A stretch of DNA of 64,000 nucleotides from CAWFLT01 sp963816795. Lineage in GTDB: Bacteria > Acidobacteriota > Vicinamibacteria > Vicinamibacterales > SCN-69-37. This document shows positions 36,783 to 45,626 of the stretch, one piece after another (position 1 is the first letter of the stretch; the number at the start of each line of letters is the position of its first letter). Where the stretch lies: the NCBI GenBank assembly GCA_963816795.1, contig CAWFLT010000006.1, forward strand, positions 248,001 to 312,000. The letters are read 5' to 3'. The translations under genes and the position numbers were made by a program. Under the pieces are notes generated by a model that was not told where the DNA came from, did not search any database, and saw only the letters and a program-made list of their open reading frames with translations.

Positions 36783-37000
36783 GGCCCATTCGATCCCCGT
36801 CTCTCCGTGCCCACTCCGTGGCCCCCGTGTAAGAGGTGTGTGAACTGTTGCCCCCGGAGTGAGAGGCGTGTGAGCCTTCGTTCCGTAGCAGCGTGCACGA
36901 AGGGCTTCGCCTATTGGCCCCGTGTCCCCCGTGCCCCTCCGCGGTCTCCGTGTTAGAGGCGTGTGTGCTTGGATCCGCGACCCGCGTGCGTGAGGTCTAC
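36783..37000. repeat. Inverted and degenerate repeats right of the GxxExxY gene
   Basis: The long copy (36913-37000) is in the opposite orientation to the left copies. Nearer the gene, 36795-36875 holds degenerate units (CTCCGTGCCCACTCCGTGGC, GTGTAAGAGGTGTGTGAACT, GAGAGGCGTGTGAGCC) of the same word family. It contains no gene and begins within a few bases of the GxxExxY stop. Confidence 0.85.
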
Positions 37001-39738
37001 TGCCCGCCCCCGCCGCCGGGAATCATCTTCAGCAACTCGTCATTGGTCCACGGTCGAGAGCGGCCGGTCGTCAGGGTGCGGACCGCCTTGACGGTCTCCG
37101 GCGAGACGGGCGTCCCGCCCTGTCCCCACTCACGGCGCACGTACGTCAGCACGGCCGCGATTTGATCGTCGCTCAGCGTACTGCCGACCGGCGGCATGAG
37201 TCCGACGGGCCCCTCCTTGCCGTTGAGCAGAATGCGTGAAGTGACTTCTGCCGGCGCAAGCGCAAGGACCGAACCGATCAACGTCGGCGCGATGCGATCC
37301 ATGCCGCGGCCGTCAGGCTGATGGCAGGCGATGCAGATGTTCTTGTAGACCTCCTGGCCAGCCGTGAAGAGTTGCTGTTCGGCCGGCGTCAGCGGCGCGA
37401 TTGGTGCCGCAGCGCCGGGCTTCCCCGGCCACTCGACGCGCGCCAGCAGCGCCGTCGCTCGCGGCGCGAATTCTCCGGTGCCGGAGGCGATTGCCGAAAG
37501 CGTCGCCGGCTCCCGGTTGACGCGAAGGGCCGCGCCACCGCCGCGGCCTCGGCCGGCACCCGGCGCCTGCGGCACCTGGGCGAACGCGTAGGCGCCGCCC
37601 GGGCCGGCGCGGCCGCCCGGACAGGTCGGACACGGCGGCGCGACCGCCGGCGCCTGAGGCGGGGCGCCCGCTGCAGGCGTCGCGGCACCACCACCGCGGC
37701 GGCCGCGATTGCCCGGCATCTGCGCGCCTGACACGTTCAACGCGACCTCCGCGCCGCGCAACATCGCCGATCGCTGCCAGGCCGGGCGCGCTTCGTCGCC
37801 GATCCACGCGAACAAGTTCTGTACGAGCCCATCCTGCGCGCCGCGTACGATCAGCGACGCCACCATGGTGATGGCGGCCTCGCGTTCCGGTGTCGACGCC
37901 TGCGCGGCTCCACCGGAGCCTTGCAGCAATTTCTCGAGCAGCGCCGTCTCGCTGCCGCGAACCCCGCTGAGCGCGGCATCCATGACGATCGGATCGGCGG
38001 CGTGCTTCGAGAGGAGTGACGCCAGCGCGGTCTCGCGCTGGCCGGCCGGCAGCGCGCCGAGCGACGCCGCCAACTGCTCGCGCACCCACCAGTCGGAATC
38101 GTCGATGCGCGCCAGAATGCCCGCCTGCAACGGATGCGCGGGCGTGTTGAGGAATCGCTCCGCCAGGCGCACGGCGGAGGCGCGGACGTCGCGCGACTCG
38201 TCGCCGAGCGCTTTGGTGACGAGTGCGGCGTCGATGCCGTCGATCCCGTCGAGCGTCCACAGCGCGTGGAGCCGCGTCCGCGGTTCCGGGGCCGTCTCCG
38301 CCAGCCGCTTGAGCGCCGGCACGGCCGCCGTCCCGCCACGCTCCACGAGCAGCCGTTGTGCCGTATCGCGGCGCCAGCCATTCGGATGCGACAGGGTCTG
38401 CACCAACTGCGCCGGCGTCGCCTTCGACAGCGCCGGCGGCGCGTCGCGCTTCGTGGTCTCGTGCACGACGCGGTAGATGCGCCCCAGCTCAATCCCCTCC
38501 TCGAGCTTGTGCTTGACGATGTGGTCGCGCAGATACTCGGTGATGTCGGCGCGCTGCTGAACGACGCCGCGGTACATGTCGACGATGTAGAGCGTGCCGT
38601 CCGGAGCGGTCGAGAGATACACGGGACGGAACCGCTCATCGGTGGAAGCGAGGAATTCCCCGCGCTCATACGCTTTGCTCGCGACGAGCGTGTTGTCCTG
38701 TTCCTTGAGGACGAGGCGGCTGACGAGATTCGCCGCCGGCTCGGCGACAAAGACGTTGCCGTACAGGTCCGCCGGCAGCCGGTCGCCGCGATAGACCTCA
38801 GGGGCGCACACCGACGTGAATTCCGCGAGCGTGCCGTCGGGCCGGTCGATGCCGAACTGATAGGCGCGATTGGTGCCAGGATTCGGCCGGACCGGCCACA
38901 CAACGTTGACCTGGCTGTCGCCGATGGCCTCGTAACTGCCGCGCGTCCGCTGAAGCATCGGATTGCGCGCGTAGTAGGCGGTGGGCACGAAGTCCACGTG
39001 CAGGGCCGATTGGTTGATGTTCCGGTACAGGCGTCCGGCGTCGTCGTGCGTCACGCCCCATTCACCGCGCGACAGGGTCTTCTGCACTTCGAACTTGCCG
39101 TTCTTCAACCGGAGCTGGACGTCGCCGTTCGCCGTATACATCCAGTTGTCGAGCGACCAGTGGAACGCGTTCGCGTTCTGCTCGACGCGCCCTTCGCGCC
39201 GGCCGTAGGTGTCGGTGACCTTCTCCTTCGTGTCCATCTTCAAGTCGCCGTTCGTGTCCTTCATCAGCCACACGTTCGGCGGTTCGGCCACGAGGACACC
39301 GCGATCGAGCACCTTCAATGCGCGCGCGAGCTCCAGGCCGTCGGCAAACACCGTCCGTTTGTCCAGGGTGCCGTCGCCGTTGGTGTCCTCGAGCACGACG
39401 ACCCTGCCGATCGGATCGAGGTTGGGCTCGGGAACGCTCAGGTTGCGAACGAAGCCGGGCATCTCGACCGCCCACAACCGGCCGTCCGGGTCAAAATCGA
39501 TCGCGACCGGATCGCGAATCAGCGGCTCGGCCGCAACCAGCTCGATTCGATAGCCGGGCGGCATGTAGAACGTCTTCAGCGCGTCGGCCGGCGTCAACAC
39601 TGGCGACTCCGCCGCGACTTTCTGCAGCTCCGGCGGCCAGGGCCGGTTCGCCTGGGAGCTTTGATACCCGTACCCGTAGACGCTCGCCGCCCCGGTGGCG
39701 ATGAGCAACATGACGATCCGGAACCTGGCGGGAACCAT
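36997..39738 (-). CDS. PVC/acidobacterial-type heme-binding CxxCH dehydrogenase
   Basis: This intact 913-residue secreted protein starts MVPARFRIVMLLIATGAASV. It has three parts. The N-terminal beta-propeller (about 40-410; FYMPPGYRIELVAAEPLIRD, GRLWAVEMPGF, EDTNGDGTLDKRTVFADGL) is a DUF7133/membrane-bound dehydrogenase-like domain. HEAT-like repeats cover about 440-640. After a Gly/Ala-rich linker comes a cytochrome c domain with the heme motif NICIACHQPDGRGMDRIAPT and a distal Met in VGLMPPVGSTL. It probably oxidises a sugar or alcohol in the periplasm, passing electrons to its own heme. The stop touches the right inverted repeat of the GxxExxY island. Confidence 0.92.
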   Translation of the reverse strand: MVPARFRIVMLLIATGAASVYGYGYQSSQANRPWPPELQKVAAESPVLTPADALKTFYMPPGYRIELVAAEPLIRDPVAIDFDPDGRLWAVEMPGFVRNLSVPEPNLDPIGRVVVLEDTNGDGTLDKRTVFADGLELARALKVLDRGVLVAEPPNVWLMKDTNGDLKMDTKEKVTDTYGRREGRVEQNANAFHWSLDNWMYTANGDVQLRLKNGKFEVQKTLSRGEWGVTHDDAGRLYRNINQSALHVDFVPTAYYARNPMLQRTRGSYEAIGDSQVNVVWPVRPNPGTNRAYQFGIDRPDGTLAEFTSVCAPEVYRGDRLPADLYGNVFVAEPAANLVSRLVLKEQDNTLVASKAYERGEFLASTDERFRPVYLSTAPDGTLYIVDMYRGVVQQRADITEYLRDHIVKHKLEEGIELGRIYRVVHETTKRDAPPALSKATPAQLVQTLSHPNGWRRDTAQRLLVERGGTAAVPALKRLAETAPEPRTRLHALWTLDGIDGIDAALVTKALGDESRDVRASAVRLAERFLNTPAHPLQAGILARIDDSDWWVREQLAASLGALPAGQRETALASLLSKHAADPIVMDAALSGVRGSETALLEKLLQGSGGAAQASTPEREAAITMVASLIVRGAQDGLVQNLFAWIGDEARPAWQRSAMLRGAEVALNVSGAQMPGNRGRRGGGAATPAAGAPPQAPAVAPPCPTCPGGRAGPGGAYAFAQVPQAPGAGRGRGGGAALRVNREPATLSAIASGTGEFAPRATALLARVEWPGKPGAAAPIAPLTPAEQQLFTAGQEVYKNICIACHQPDGRGMDRIAPTLIGSVLALAPAEVTSRILLNGKEGPVGLMPPVGSTLSDDQIAAVLTYVRREWGQGGTPVSPETVKAVRTLTTGRSRPWTNDELLKMIPGGGGGQ

Positions 39739-39754
39739 GGCGAGTCCTTGGAAT

Positions 39755-39812
39755 GGCGGGCCTAAGTCCGGCCCGCCCTACGTGGAATTGGCGGGCCTCA
39801 GCCCGGCCCGCC
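39755..39812. repeat. Two REP-like hairpins with identical stems
   Basis: GGCGGGCC (39755-39762), a 7-base loop, then GGCCCGCC (39770-39777); and again at 39790-39797 and 39805-39812. The stems are perfect and identical, the loops differ (TAAGTCC, TCAGCCC), and the spacing is 35 bases. They lie between the heme-dehydrogenase start and a truncated gene whose stop codon is in the second loop. Confidence 0.88.
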
Positions 39813-40091
39813 CTGCGTCTTGAACGACGGCATTTCGACCTGGATGGTGTAGACATCCGCGGTGACGTTCGGGAAGACGAAATCGCCGTCCGTGCTCGTG
39901 ACGACCGGGGTCGATCGCGTCGCCTTCGTATCGCTGATCAACGTCACGGTGGCCCCAGGAATCACGCCACCTTGCTGGTCCTTCACCGAACCGGCAATCG
40001 ATCCGGTCGTCACCTGCGCCGCCGCCGGACCTGGCAAGACCAGGACGACGCCGATGGCGATCGCTGCCATCGACAAATACGTGGAGCGCAT
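39798..40091 (-). pseudogene. Truncated carboxypeptidase-regulatory-like protein (N-terminal remnant)
   Basis: A strong GGAGG precedes the ATG at 40091. The 97 residues comprise a signal peptide (MRSTYLSMAAIAIGVVLVLP) and one complete carboxypeptidase-regulatory-like (CarboxypepD_reg) domain: TTGSIAGSVKDQQGGVIPGA, TSTDGDFVFPNVTADVYTIQ, VEMPSFKT. Family members usually continue for about 1000 residues as TonB-dependent, Oar-like outer-membrane proteins. Here the sequence changes at once to QGGPG and stops inside a REP-like hairpin, so it is probably a remnant cut by a repeat-linked rearrangement. A short secreted protein with one such domain is the alternative. Confidence 0.72.
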
Positions 40092-40227
40092 GGGAAGCCT
40101 CCTTCGTGAACAGCGGCGCGCCGGAGCGGCGGGCCGGTGCTCGAAACCTGCAGGCGTCTGGGAGTGCGGCGAGTCTATCTCAGCGCTGACCGCGTGACGA
40201 GCACCGGGGCAGTATCGAAGCGATCGA

Positions 40228-42647
40228 TTATTCGGTTCGCAGCGCGACCAGCGGATCGACGCGCGCGGCGCGGCGGGCCGGCAGGTACGCCGCTGCCAGC
40301 GCGGTGACCGCGAGCAACGCGATGACGCCCGAGTACGTCCACGCGTCCTTCGGCGTCACGCCGTACAACATGGTGCCGACAAATCGGCTGAGGGCGACCG
40401 CGCCGGCGAGACCCGCCAGCAGGCCGGCGACCACCGGGACGATTGACCCCGCGACGACAAGCCAACGTAGTGAGGCAGGACTGGCGCCCAGCGCGAGACG
40501 GATGCCGATTTCGCGCGTCCGCCGCGCGACCGAGTACGACACCACGCTGCGGATCCCCACCGCCGTCAACAGTAGCGCGAGCACGCCGAAGGCGCCGAAC
40601 AGCCACGCGTTCAACCGGCGGCCGCTCGCGGCGCGGCCGATGACGTCGTCGAACGTCGCGATGTTGCTGATGACGACGGGACCGGCCTGCCGCTGCAGGG
40701 CGTCGCGGGCGGCGGCCGCGATCGACAGTGGCTCGACATGCGTGCGCAGGACCAGCGTCATTGCTGACGCGCCCCGCTCTTCCATCGGCAGGTAGATCGT
40801 GGGCAGGCCCGGTCGCTCCAAGGACATGTCCCGAACATCGCGGACAATGCCGACGATGAGACGGCGATCTTTCGGATCGTCGCCGGCGACGAGATAGTGA
40901 CCGATCGGATCCATGGCGGCGGGAAACTTTCGCGCGAGGCGCTCGCCGATCAATGCGACTCTGGGCGCTCCCGTCGCGACGTCCGCGGCGGTGAGACGGC
41001 GCCCACGAACGACCGGCACGCCGGTCGCATCAAGATAATCGGAGGATACCCACTGCGTTTGCGTACAGCACGCGCCCTCTTCAGCGACGCCCTCTCGCAT
41101 CCATTCGACGGGAAAGCCCTCGACGCGGTAGTGACCACCGTACAACGTGTTGGCCAGGGGCACGCCCTCGCTCGCGCCCGCGATGGAAACGCCCGGTACG
41201 CCACGCGCCGCCGCGAGCGCCCGCTCGGCGAACTGGACCGACCGCGGAGGATAGGTCTTGCCGCGCGGCAACTGCACGCGCATGGTGAGCGCGGAATCCG
41301 CCTGGTATCCCAGATCGACGGACATCAAGCGGGCGAGCGTGGTGACCATCAAGCCGCCGCCGACCAGCAGCACCACGGCCAGAGCGACTTGCAGCCCGAC
41401 GATCACCTGGCGGACGCGCACTCGGCCGGCGGTTGTACGCGACGACGCCTGGCCCAGCGCGGCCGAGAGTGGTGCGCGTGAGCCGCCCAGAGCCGGACCG
41501 AGTCCGGCCAGCACCACGCAAATGGCGCTGGCGAGGATCGTGAAGACCAGCGCCCGGCCGTTGACCTCGATTGGGCCACGCATCTGCAGGTCGGCCGGCA
41601 CGAGCGGCGCAATGACCGCGACTGCCCAATAAGCGACCAAGGCACCGGCGAGTCCGGCAGTGCCGGCGAGCCACGCGCTCTCGGCCAGCAGCAGCCGGAC
41701 GATGGCGCCGCGAGATGCGCCAAGGGCGCGCCGCAGCGACAGTTCGCCCTGCCGGTCAGTGCCGCGCGCGATGAGCAGATTGGCGACGTTCGCGCAGCCG
41801 ATGAGCAGCAGCGCCACGACCGCGCCGAGCAGCACCGTCATCAGCATGCGCGATCGTTTCGTTCCGAGGTCGGCGAGCGGCTCGACACTCGCGCCGTCGA
41901 TCACAGCATTGCGCATGCCGGAGTCACCGGCGCGGGCGGCAGCGATGCGGTCAACCTCCGTTCGTGCGGCCTCGATCGTGGTGTCTTCCGCCAGCCTGCC
42001 GATCATCGTCACCCGGGCGCCCGACGGCGCCGTCGTCTTCACGAACGGCAGGAGCACGTCCGGCGCGTTGCGCGCGGAGTCACTCGGAAACACAAACCAT
42101 CGCGGCAGGACGCCCGCGATCATCGCCGGTGCGTCGTTGATCGTGACCGACCGTCCGACCACGGCAGGGTCGGCGAGATACAGCCGTCGCCAGGCTGCGT
42201 CGGTCAGGAGCAATGCCGGAGCGGCGCCGGCCGTGTACCGGCGGCACTGAACAGCCGGCCGAGCGCTGGTGCGACCCCGAGCAGATCGAGCATCGTCTCC
42301 GTCACAGCGGTGGCCGCGACTTCGACGGGCTCGTCCTCCAACTTCAGGGTTAGCCGTCCAGCTGTCTGGTGGCCGGCGAGATCGGACAACGTTTTGTTCT
42401 CGCTCCGCCACGCGTCGAATTCAGGAACGCTGACGGCCCAGTTGCTCTGCCCGCGCGATCGCACATCGGCCCCGACGGTCACCAGGCGGTCCGCGTCCCG
42501 ATAGGGCAACGGCCGGAAGAGCACGCGATCGACGACGCTGAAGACGGTCGTCGCGGCGCCAATCGCAAGCGTCAGCGCGAGCAACGCCGTGAGCGTGAAG
42601 CCCGGCGTCCGGAAGAGCGATCGAAGCGCGTAGTGAATGTCGCGCAC
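40228..42647 (-). CDS. ADOP-type ABC transporter permease (MacB/FtsX), one frame break
   Basis: I chose the GTG at 42647 because it follows GACGAGG by a short space and starts the classic RDIHYALRSLFRTPGFTLTA. The MacB core (LLGVAPALGRLFSAA, AAWRRLYLADPAVVGRSVTI) is split by a frame change near 42240. The first FtsX domain has LLLIGCANVANLLIARGTDR and LSLRRALGASRGAIVRLLLA, the second IGIRLALGASPASLRWLVVA, ending RAARVDPLVALRTE. About 805 residues. No ATPase partner nearby. Unknown substrate. Confidence 0.9.
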
Positions 42648-42796
42648 GGGCACCTCGTCGTTTGGCTGATTATGGCCGAGTGCCCTATCAGGCTCGCAAC
42701 TCCTTCTTGCGGTCACGGCGGGTCTGTGTCCTGACAGGCTGAGCATGTGAAGCTGGGCACCCAGTAGGGCGCGGCGACGAACACGCGGTTAGCGAC

Positions 42797-43828
42797 TCAG
42801 CTCGGCCCGGTCCCTCGGGCTTGTGCCGCGATAACGGGCAGAACGTGCCGCTCGACGATGTCGTAGATGGCGTCTCGCTGCTCGCGACGCTCCTCGCCAG
42901 GCTCGGGCACTGAGGTCACGACAATCACCGCGTCGAGCCCCGGGACGGCGAAGATGAACTGCCCGCCGAATCCCCACGCGTAAATCACGTCGTGCCCGCC
43001 GAGCTCGTTGAGCCACCACCCGTACCCGTAGTGCCGGCCGTACTGGCGTGGTGACTCGACACGCGGCACGATCGACTCGCGGATCCACCGTTCAGAGACC
43101 ACTTGGCGGTCCCCGCGCCGGCCCTGGGTGAGCAGCAGCTGACCGACGGCGAGCATTTCGCGGGCCGTCATCGACATCTCGTTACCGCCGAGATAGATGC
43201 CCTGCGGATCCCGCGTCCACGCCCGGATCGCGATGCTCAGGGGCGTCCCCAGGGCGCGCCGCGCGAACTCCAGCGTGCTGACCCCGGTTGCGCGGGTGAT
43301 CACCGCCGAAAGGACGTGGCTGTTGCCGGTGCTGTAAATCATGCGGTTCCCCGGCTCGTCCACCATCGGCCGCTGCAGTACGTGGCGCACCCAGTTGCCG
43401 CTGTTCACCCACCGGCCGTAATTGCGATTGCTCGTCGTCTCGAGGCCCGATCGCATCGTCAGGAAGTCCTCGATGGTGATCGCGCCCTTCTCGGCGACCG
43501 CCCCGGTCTGAGGCGGAAGATAGCGGGAGATCGGATCGCGGACGCTTTTGATGTGACCGCGATCGATCGCCAGGCCCACCAGCAATCCGATGATGCTCTT
43601 CGAGACAGACTTGACGTTGGTCGGTCGAGCGGCGGCCGCACCACGGTAGTACCGCTCTTCGACGATTTCACCACGGACAGCGACCAGGAGGCTGCGAAGG
43701 CGTGTCAGGCTCGCGGCGGCGTCGACAGCGGCCTCGAATCCGCGCGGCGTCGTACCGCCGCGCTGGGTGGCCGCGACGCCGCCCGCCACCAACAGCAAGC
43801 ACAGGCCACACGCGCGAGCGAACGCCAT
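42797..43828 (-). CDS. Secreted serine hydrolase (class C beta-lactamase fold)
   Basis: This intact 343-residue protein starts MAFARACGLCLLLVAGGVAA. The catalytic Ser-x-x-Lys is SVSK in NVKSVSKSIIGLLVGLAI, and the second motif is in MIYSTGNSHVLSAVI, with Tyr-Ser-x-Gly-Asn in place of the usual Y-x-N. The C-terminal third has YGYGWWLNELGGHDVIYAWG and FGGQFIFAVPGLDAVIVVTS, where GFGGQ stands in the K-T-G position. It is more likely an esterase or DD-peptidase-like enzyme than a true antibiotic-resistance lactamase. It starts directly where the upstream DUF2461 gene ends (no gap). Confidence 0.88.
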   Translation of the reverse strand: MAFARACGLCLLLVAGGVAATQRGGTTPRGFEAAVDAAASLTRLRSLLVAVRGEIVEERYYRGAAAARPTNVKSVSKSIIGLLVGLAIDRGHIKSVRDPISRYLPPQTGAVAEKGAITIEDFLTMRSGLETTSNRNYGRWVNSGNWVRHVLQRPMVDEPGNRMIYSTGNSHVLSAVITRATGVSTLEFARRALGTPLSIAIRAWTRDPQGIYLGGNEMSMTAREMLAVGQLLLTQGRRGDRQVVSERWIRESIVPRVESPRQYGRHYGYGWWLNELGGHDVIYAWGFGGQFIFAVPGLDAVIVVTSVPEPGEERREQRDAIYDIVERHVLPVIAAQARGTGPS

Positions 43829-44500
43829 CTACCAGCGAAGCCCCAGCGCCCTGGTCAGAAACGCCATCAGCGGCTGCGCCCGCTTGCACGCGTCAGTGTA
43901 GCGATCGAGAAAACTTGCGGCGACGACCTGCTGCTCGGAGAATTCCGCCAGGCTGTAGAGGTCCTTGCGCTTCAAGTCCTCGATATAGCGGTGCGTTGGA
44001 TCGAAGCCGGCCGGCGCGCGGACCAGACGGTCGCCCTCGATCTCGATGGGCGACGCCAGGACTGCCGCCCATCGTCTGGGCTCGGCGACGATGCGCTGCC
44101 GGATGCGCGTGAGCGCCGGCATCTCCATGTGATACACCCCGCCGCCACCGTAGCACTCTCCAGGCTCGATGTGCAGGTAGAACGCCGGGACACTCTCGAC
44201 GGTCTTTCTGGCCTCATGTGGAAATCGGGCCGCCGCCCAGGTCTTGAACGGCCGTTTGTCGCTCGAGAAACGGGTGTCGCGATAGATGCGAAACATCGAG
44301 CCGCCGTGGCGGCGTGGATCGGCGACGTACGCCGGGCTGATCTTTCGGAGGCGATCGGAGAAATCGATGATGAACTGCGTCATCGGGGCCTCCACGTCGG
44401 CGACGTATGCGGCCTTGTGCGCGAGAAACCACTCGCGGTCGTTGTGGCGCTTCAACGCGCGAAGGAACTTGAACGTCGCCGGCGTGAAGTACCCGCTCAT
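43829..44500 (-). CDS. DUF2461 domain-containing protein
   Basis: It has 224 residues, starting MSGYFTPATFKFLRALKRHN, with the family's opening pattern (F..l..L..HNDREWF). Diagnostic segments include MFRIYRDTRFSSDKRPFKTW, AFYLHIEPGECYGGGGVYHM and AVLASPIEIEGDRLVRAPAG. The family (also TIGR02453) is widespread, cytoplasmic and of unknown function. It adjoins the serine-hydrolase gene without a gap, so they form an operon. Confidence 0.92.
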   Translation of the reverse strand: MSGYFTPATFKFLRALKRHNDREWFLAHKAAYVADVEAPMTQFIIDFSDRLRKISPAYVADPRRHGGSMFRIYRDTRFSSDKRPFKTWAAARFPHEARKTVESVPAFYLHIEPGECYGGGGVYHMEMPALTRIRQRIVAEPRRWAAVLASPIEIEGDRLVRAPAGFDPTHRYIEDLKRKDLYSLAEFSEQQVVAASFLDRYTDACKRAQPLMAFLTRALGLRW

Positions 44501-44527
44501 CAATCTAGAGTAGAACGAAGCAGGCGA

Positions 44528-45088
44528 TCAGCGCCCTCCGAGCCGGAAGACGACTCCGGCCGCGAACCTGGGGTTGACTTCGACGATATCGGCGAAGCTG
44601 CCCAGCAGATCGAACTGCGCCCGGATCGCGAGGCGACGATTGAGATGGACATCGACGCCGCCGCCACCGCCGAGCGCGAGGCCGCTGTCGGAGAACCCGC
44701 TGAAGCCCGGGCCGGCGTCGCCCGTCGCGCCGCCGATCAGGAAGTGGCCGAACACATCGGCGTTCGGCAGGCGCGCCGTGAACCGCGGACCGACGAGGTA
44801 CTCGGTGACGGTCGACTTCGCCACCTGGCCGACGAAGGACGGGCCGAGGTCGCGGGCCGTATTGAACTGCATCCCGAAATCGCCAACGATCCCGAACCAG
44901 CGGGTCACGTTGCCAGTCAGGCTGGTCTGAAAACCGTGCGACGTCTGGCGCGGGAAATCCTCGCCATTGGCCGGCAAGAGCGAGTAGCCGCCGAAGATCT
45001 CGACCGCCGGCACCGGCGTCTGTGCGAACGCTGGACAGGTACCCGCGAGCGCGAACACTCCAACCAGCACAACGCGCAGATTGACCAT
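44528..45088 (-). CDS. Outer-membrane beta-barrel protein
   Basis: It has 186 residues with a signal peptide (MVNLRVVLVGVFALAGTCPA) and alternating amphipathic strands: VEIFGGYSLLPANGEDFPRQ, WFGIVGDFGMQFNTARDLGP, YLVGPRFTARLPNADVFGHF, NPRFAAGVVFRLGGR. This is the OmpA/OmpW-like porin-family layout for an 8-strand barrel. A glycine run (LALGGGGGVDVHL) forms one strand. No conserved catalytic residues. Probably in one transcription unit with the hcp gene 40 bases upstream, though that gap could hold a promoter. Confidence 0.82.
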   Translation of the reverse strand: MVNLRVVLVGVFALAGTCPAFAQTPVPAVEIFGGYSLLPANGEDFPRQTSHGFQTSLTGNVTRWFGIVGDFGMQFNTARDLGPSFVGQVAKSTVTEYLVGPRFTARLPNADVFGHFLIGGATGDAGPGFSGFSDSGLALGGGGGVDVHLNRRLAIRAQFDLLGSFADIVEVNPRFAAGVVFRLGGR

Positions 45089-45127
45089 ATGAGCCGTGGG
45101 CCCCTGGTTGAGCCTGACGGCGACCGG

Positions 45128-45613
45128 CTACCGTCCGGAAATCGTATCCTCGAACGTCACGCCGCCGTCCGTATAGGTCCACGAAATCTTGTTGAACACG
45201 AACGACACTTCTTCAAGCGGCGGCATCGCGGTGTAGGCCGGATTGAGCGTGTCGAGGAGGTATTCCTTCACGCCGGCAACGCGCCCCCCCTGGAACTCGA
45301 TGGTGAAGAACTGCTCCGTCGTGCCGTCGCCGGCCGGGTTGGGCCGATAGAACTTCAGCACGCCGGCGGCAACCATGCTCTGGACGAGACCCTTGGCGAT
45401 CAACGGGGACGACTTGTCGATCCGCTTTAGTATGACGATCGGATCGTACTGACGGCGGCCGGTCGCCGGTCCGGTTGCCGCGGCCGGGACCTTCACCTGC
45501 TGCACCAACGAGACGCACTCGATCGAATTCTCCCGCCCCAGCGACGTCTCGGTGTTCTCCCCCTCGATGTCCTGCCCGTTGAGTTTCAAGAAGAGGCTGA
45601 CGCTCTCGGCCAT
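45128..45613 (-). CDS. hcp: Hcp-family type VI secretion tube/effector protein (orphan)
   Basis: A GGGAGGA precedes the ATG at 45613. The 161-residue protein has the Hcp beta-barrel pattern: FLKLNGQDIEGENTETSLGR, ENSIECVSLVQQVKVPA, then DPIVILKRIDKSSPLIAKGL (the family's 'K.iDksSP.l' core), FYRPNPAGDGTTEQFFTIEF and EEVSFVFNKISWTYTDGGVT. Hcp forms hexameric rings that stack as the inner tube of the type VI system. No tssB, tssC, clpV or vgrG is nearby, so it is an orphan. It is 13 bases from the stop of the GGT gene, in the same direction. Confidence 0.85.
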   Translation of the reverse strand: MAESVSLFLKLNGQDIEGENTETSLGRENSIECVSLVQQVKVPAAATGPATGRRQYDPIVILKRIDKSSPLIAKGLVQSMVAAGVLKFYRPNPAGDGTTEQFFTIEFQGGRVAGVKEYLLDTLNPAYTAMPPLEEVSFVFNKISWTYTDGGVTFEDTISGR

Positions 45614-45626
45614 GATTCCTCCCTCG

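Larger units (their letters stand above)
36092..37000. mobile_element. Putative island: GxxExxY gene between ~88-bp inverted repeats
   Basis: The left arm (36092-36179) and the reverse complement of the right arm (36913-37000) align over about 88 bases with roughly 10 differences by eye, including GACCTCACGCACGCG, TCGCGGATCC, ACACACGCCTCTAACACGGA and GGAGGGGCACGGGGGACACG. The 730 bases between them hold one gene, for a GxxExxY protein, with visibly lower GC than the surroundings. The right arm ends against the TAG of the heme-binding dehydrogenase (36997-36999). No transposase is present, so if it moves it would do so in trans. Confidence 0.6.

Noticed and set aside
38134..39765. 543-codon plus-strand open frame
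   Set aside because: It is antisense to the intact heme-binding dehydrogenase.
42797..43828. Antibiotic-resistance beta-lactamase
   Set aside because: It has the fold and an SxxK, but the second and third motifs differ from true class C beta-lactamases, so a peptidase/esterase role is more likely.
43103..45430. 775-codon open frame on the plus strand
   Set aside because: It runs antisense to four well-recognised genes (serine hydrolase, DUF2461, barrel protein, hcp), is Arg/Ala-rich with no domain, and is a typical high-GC shadow.
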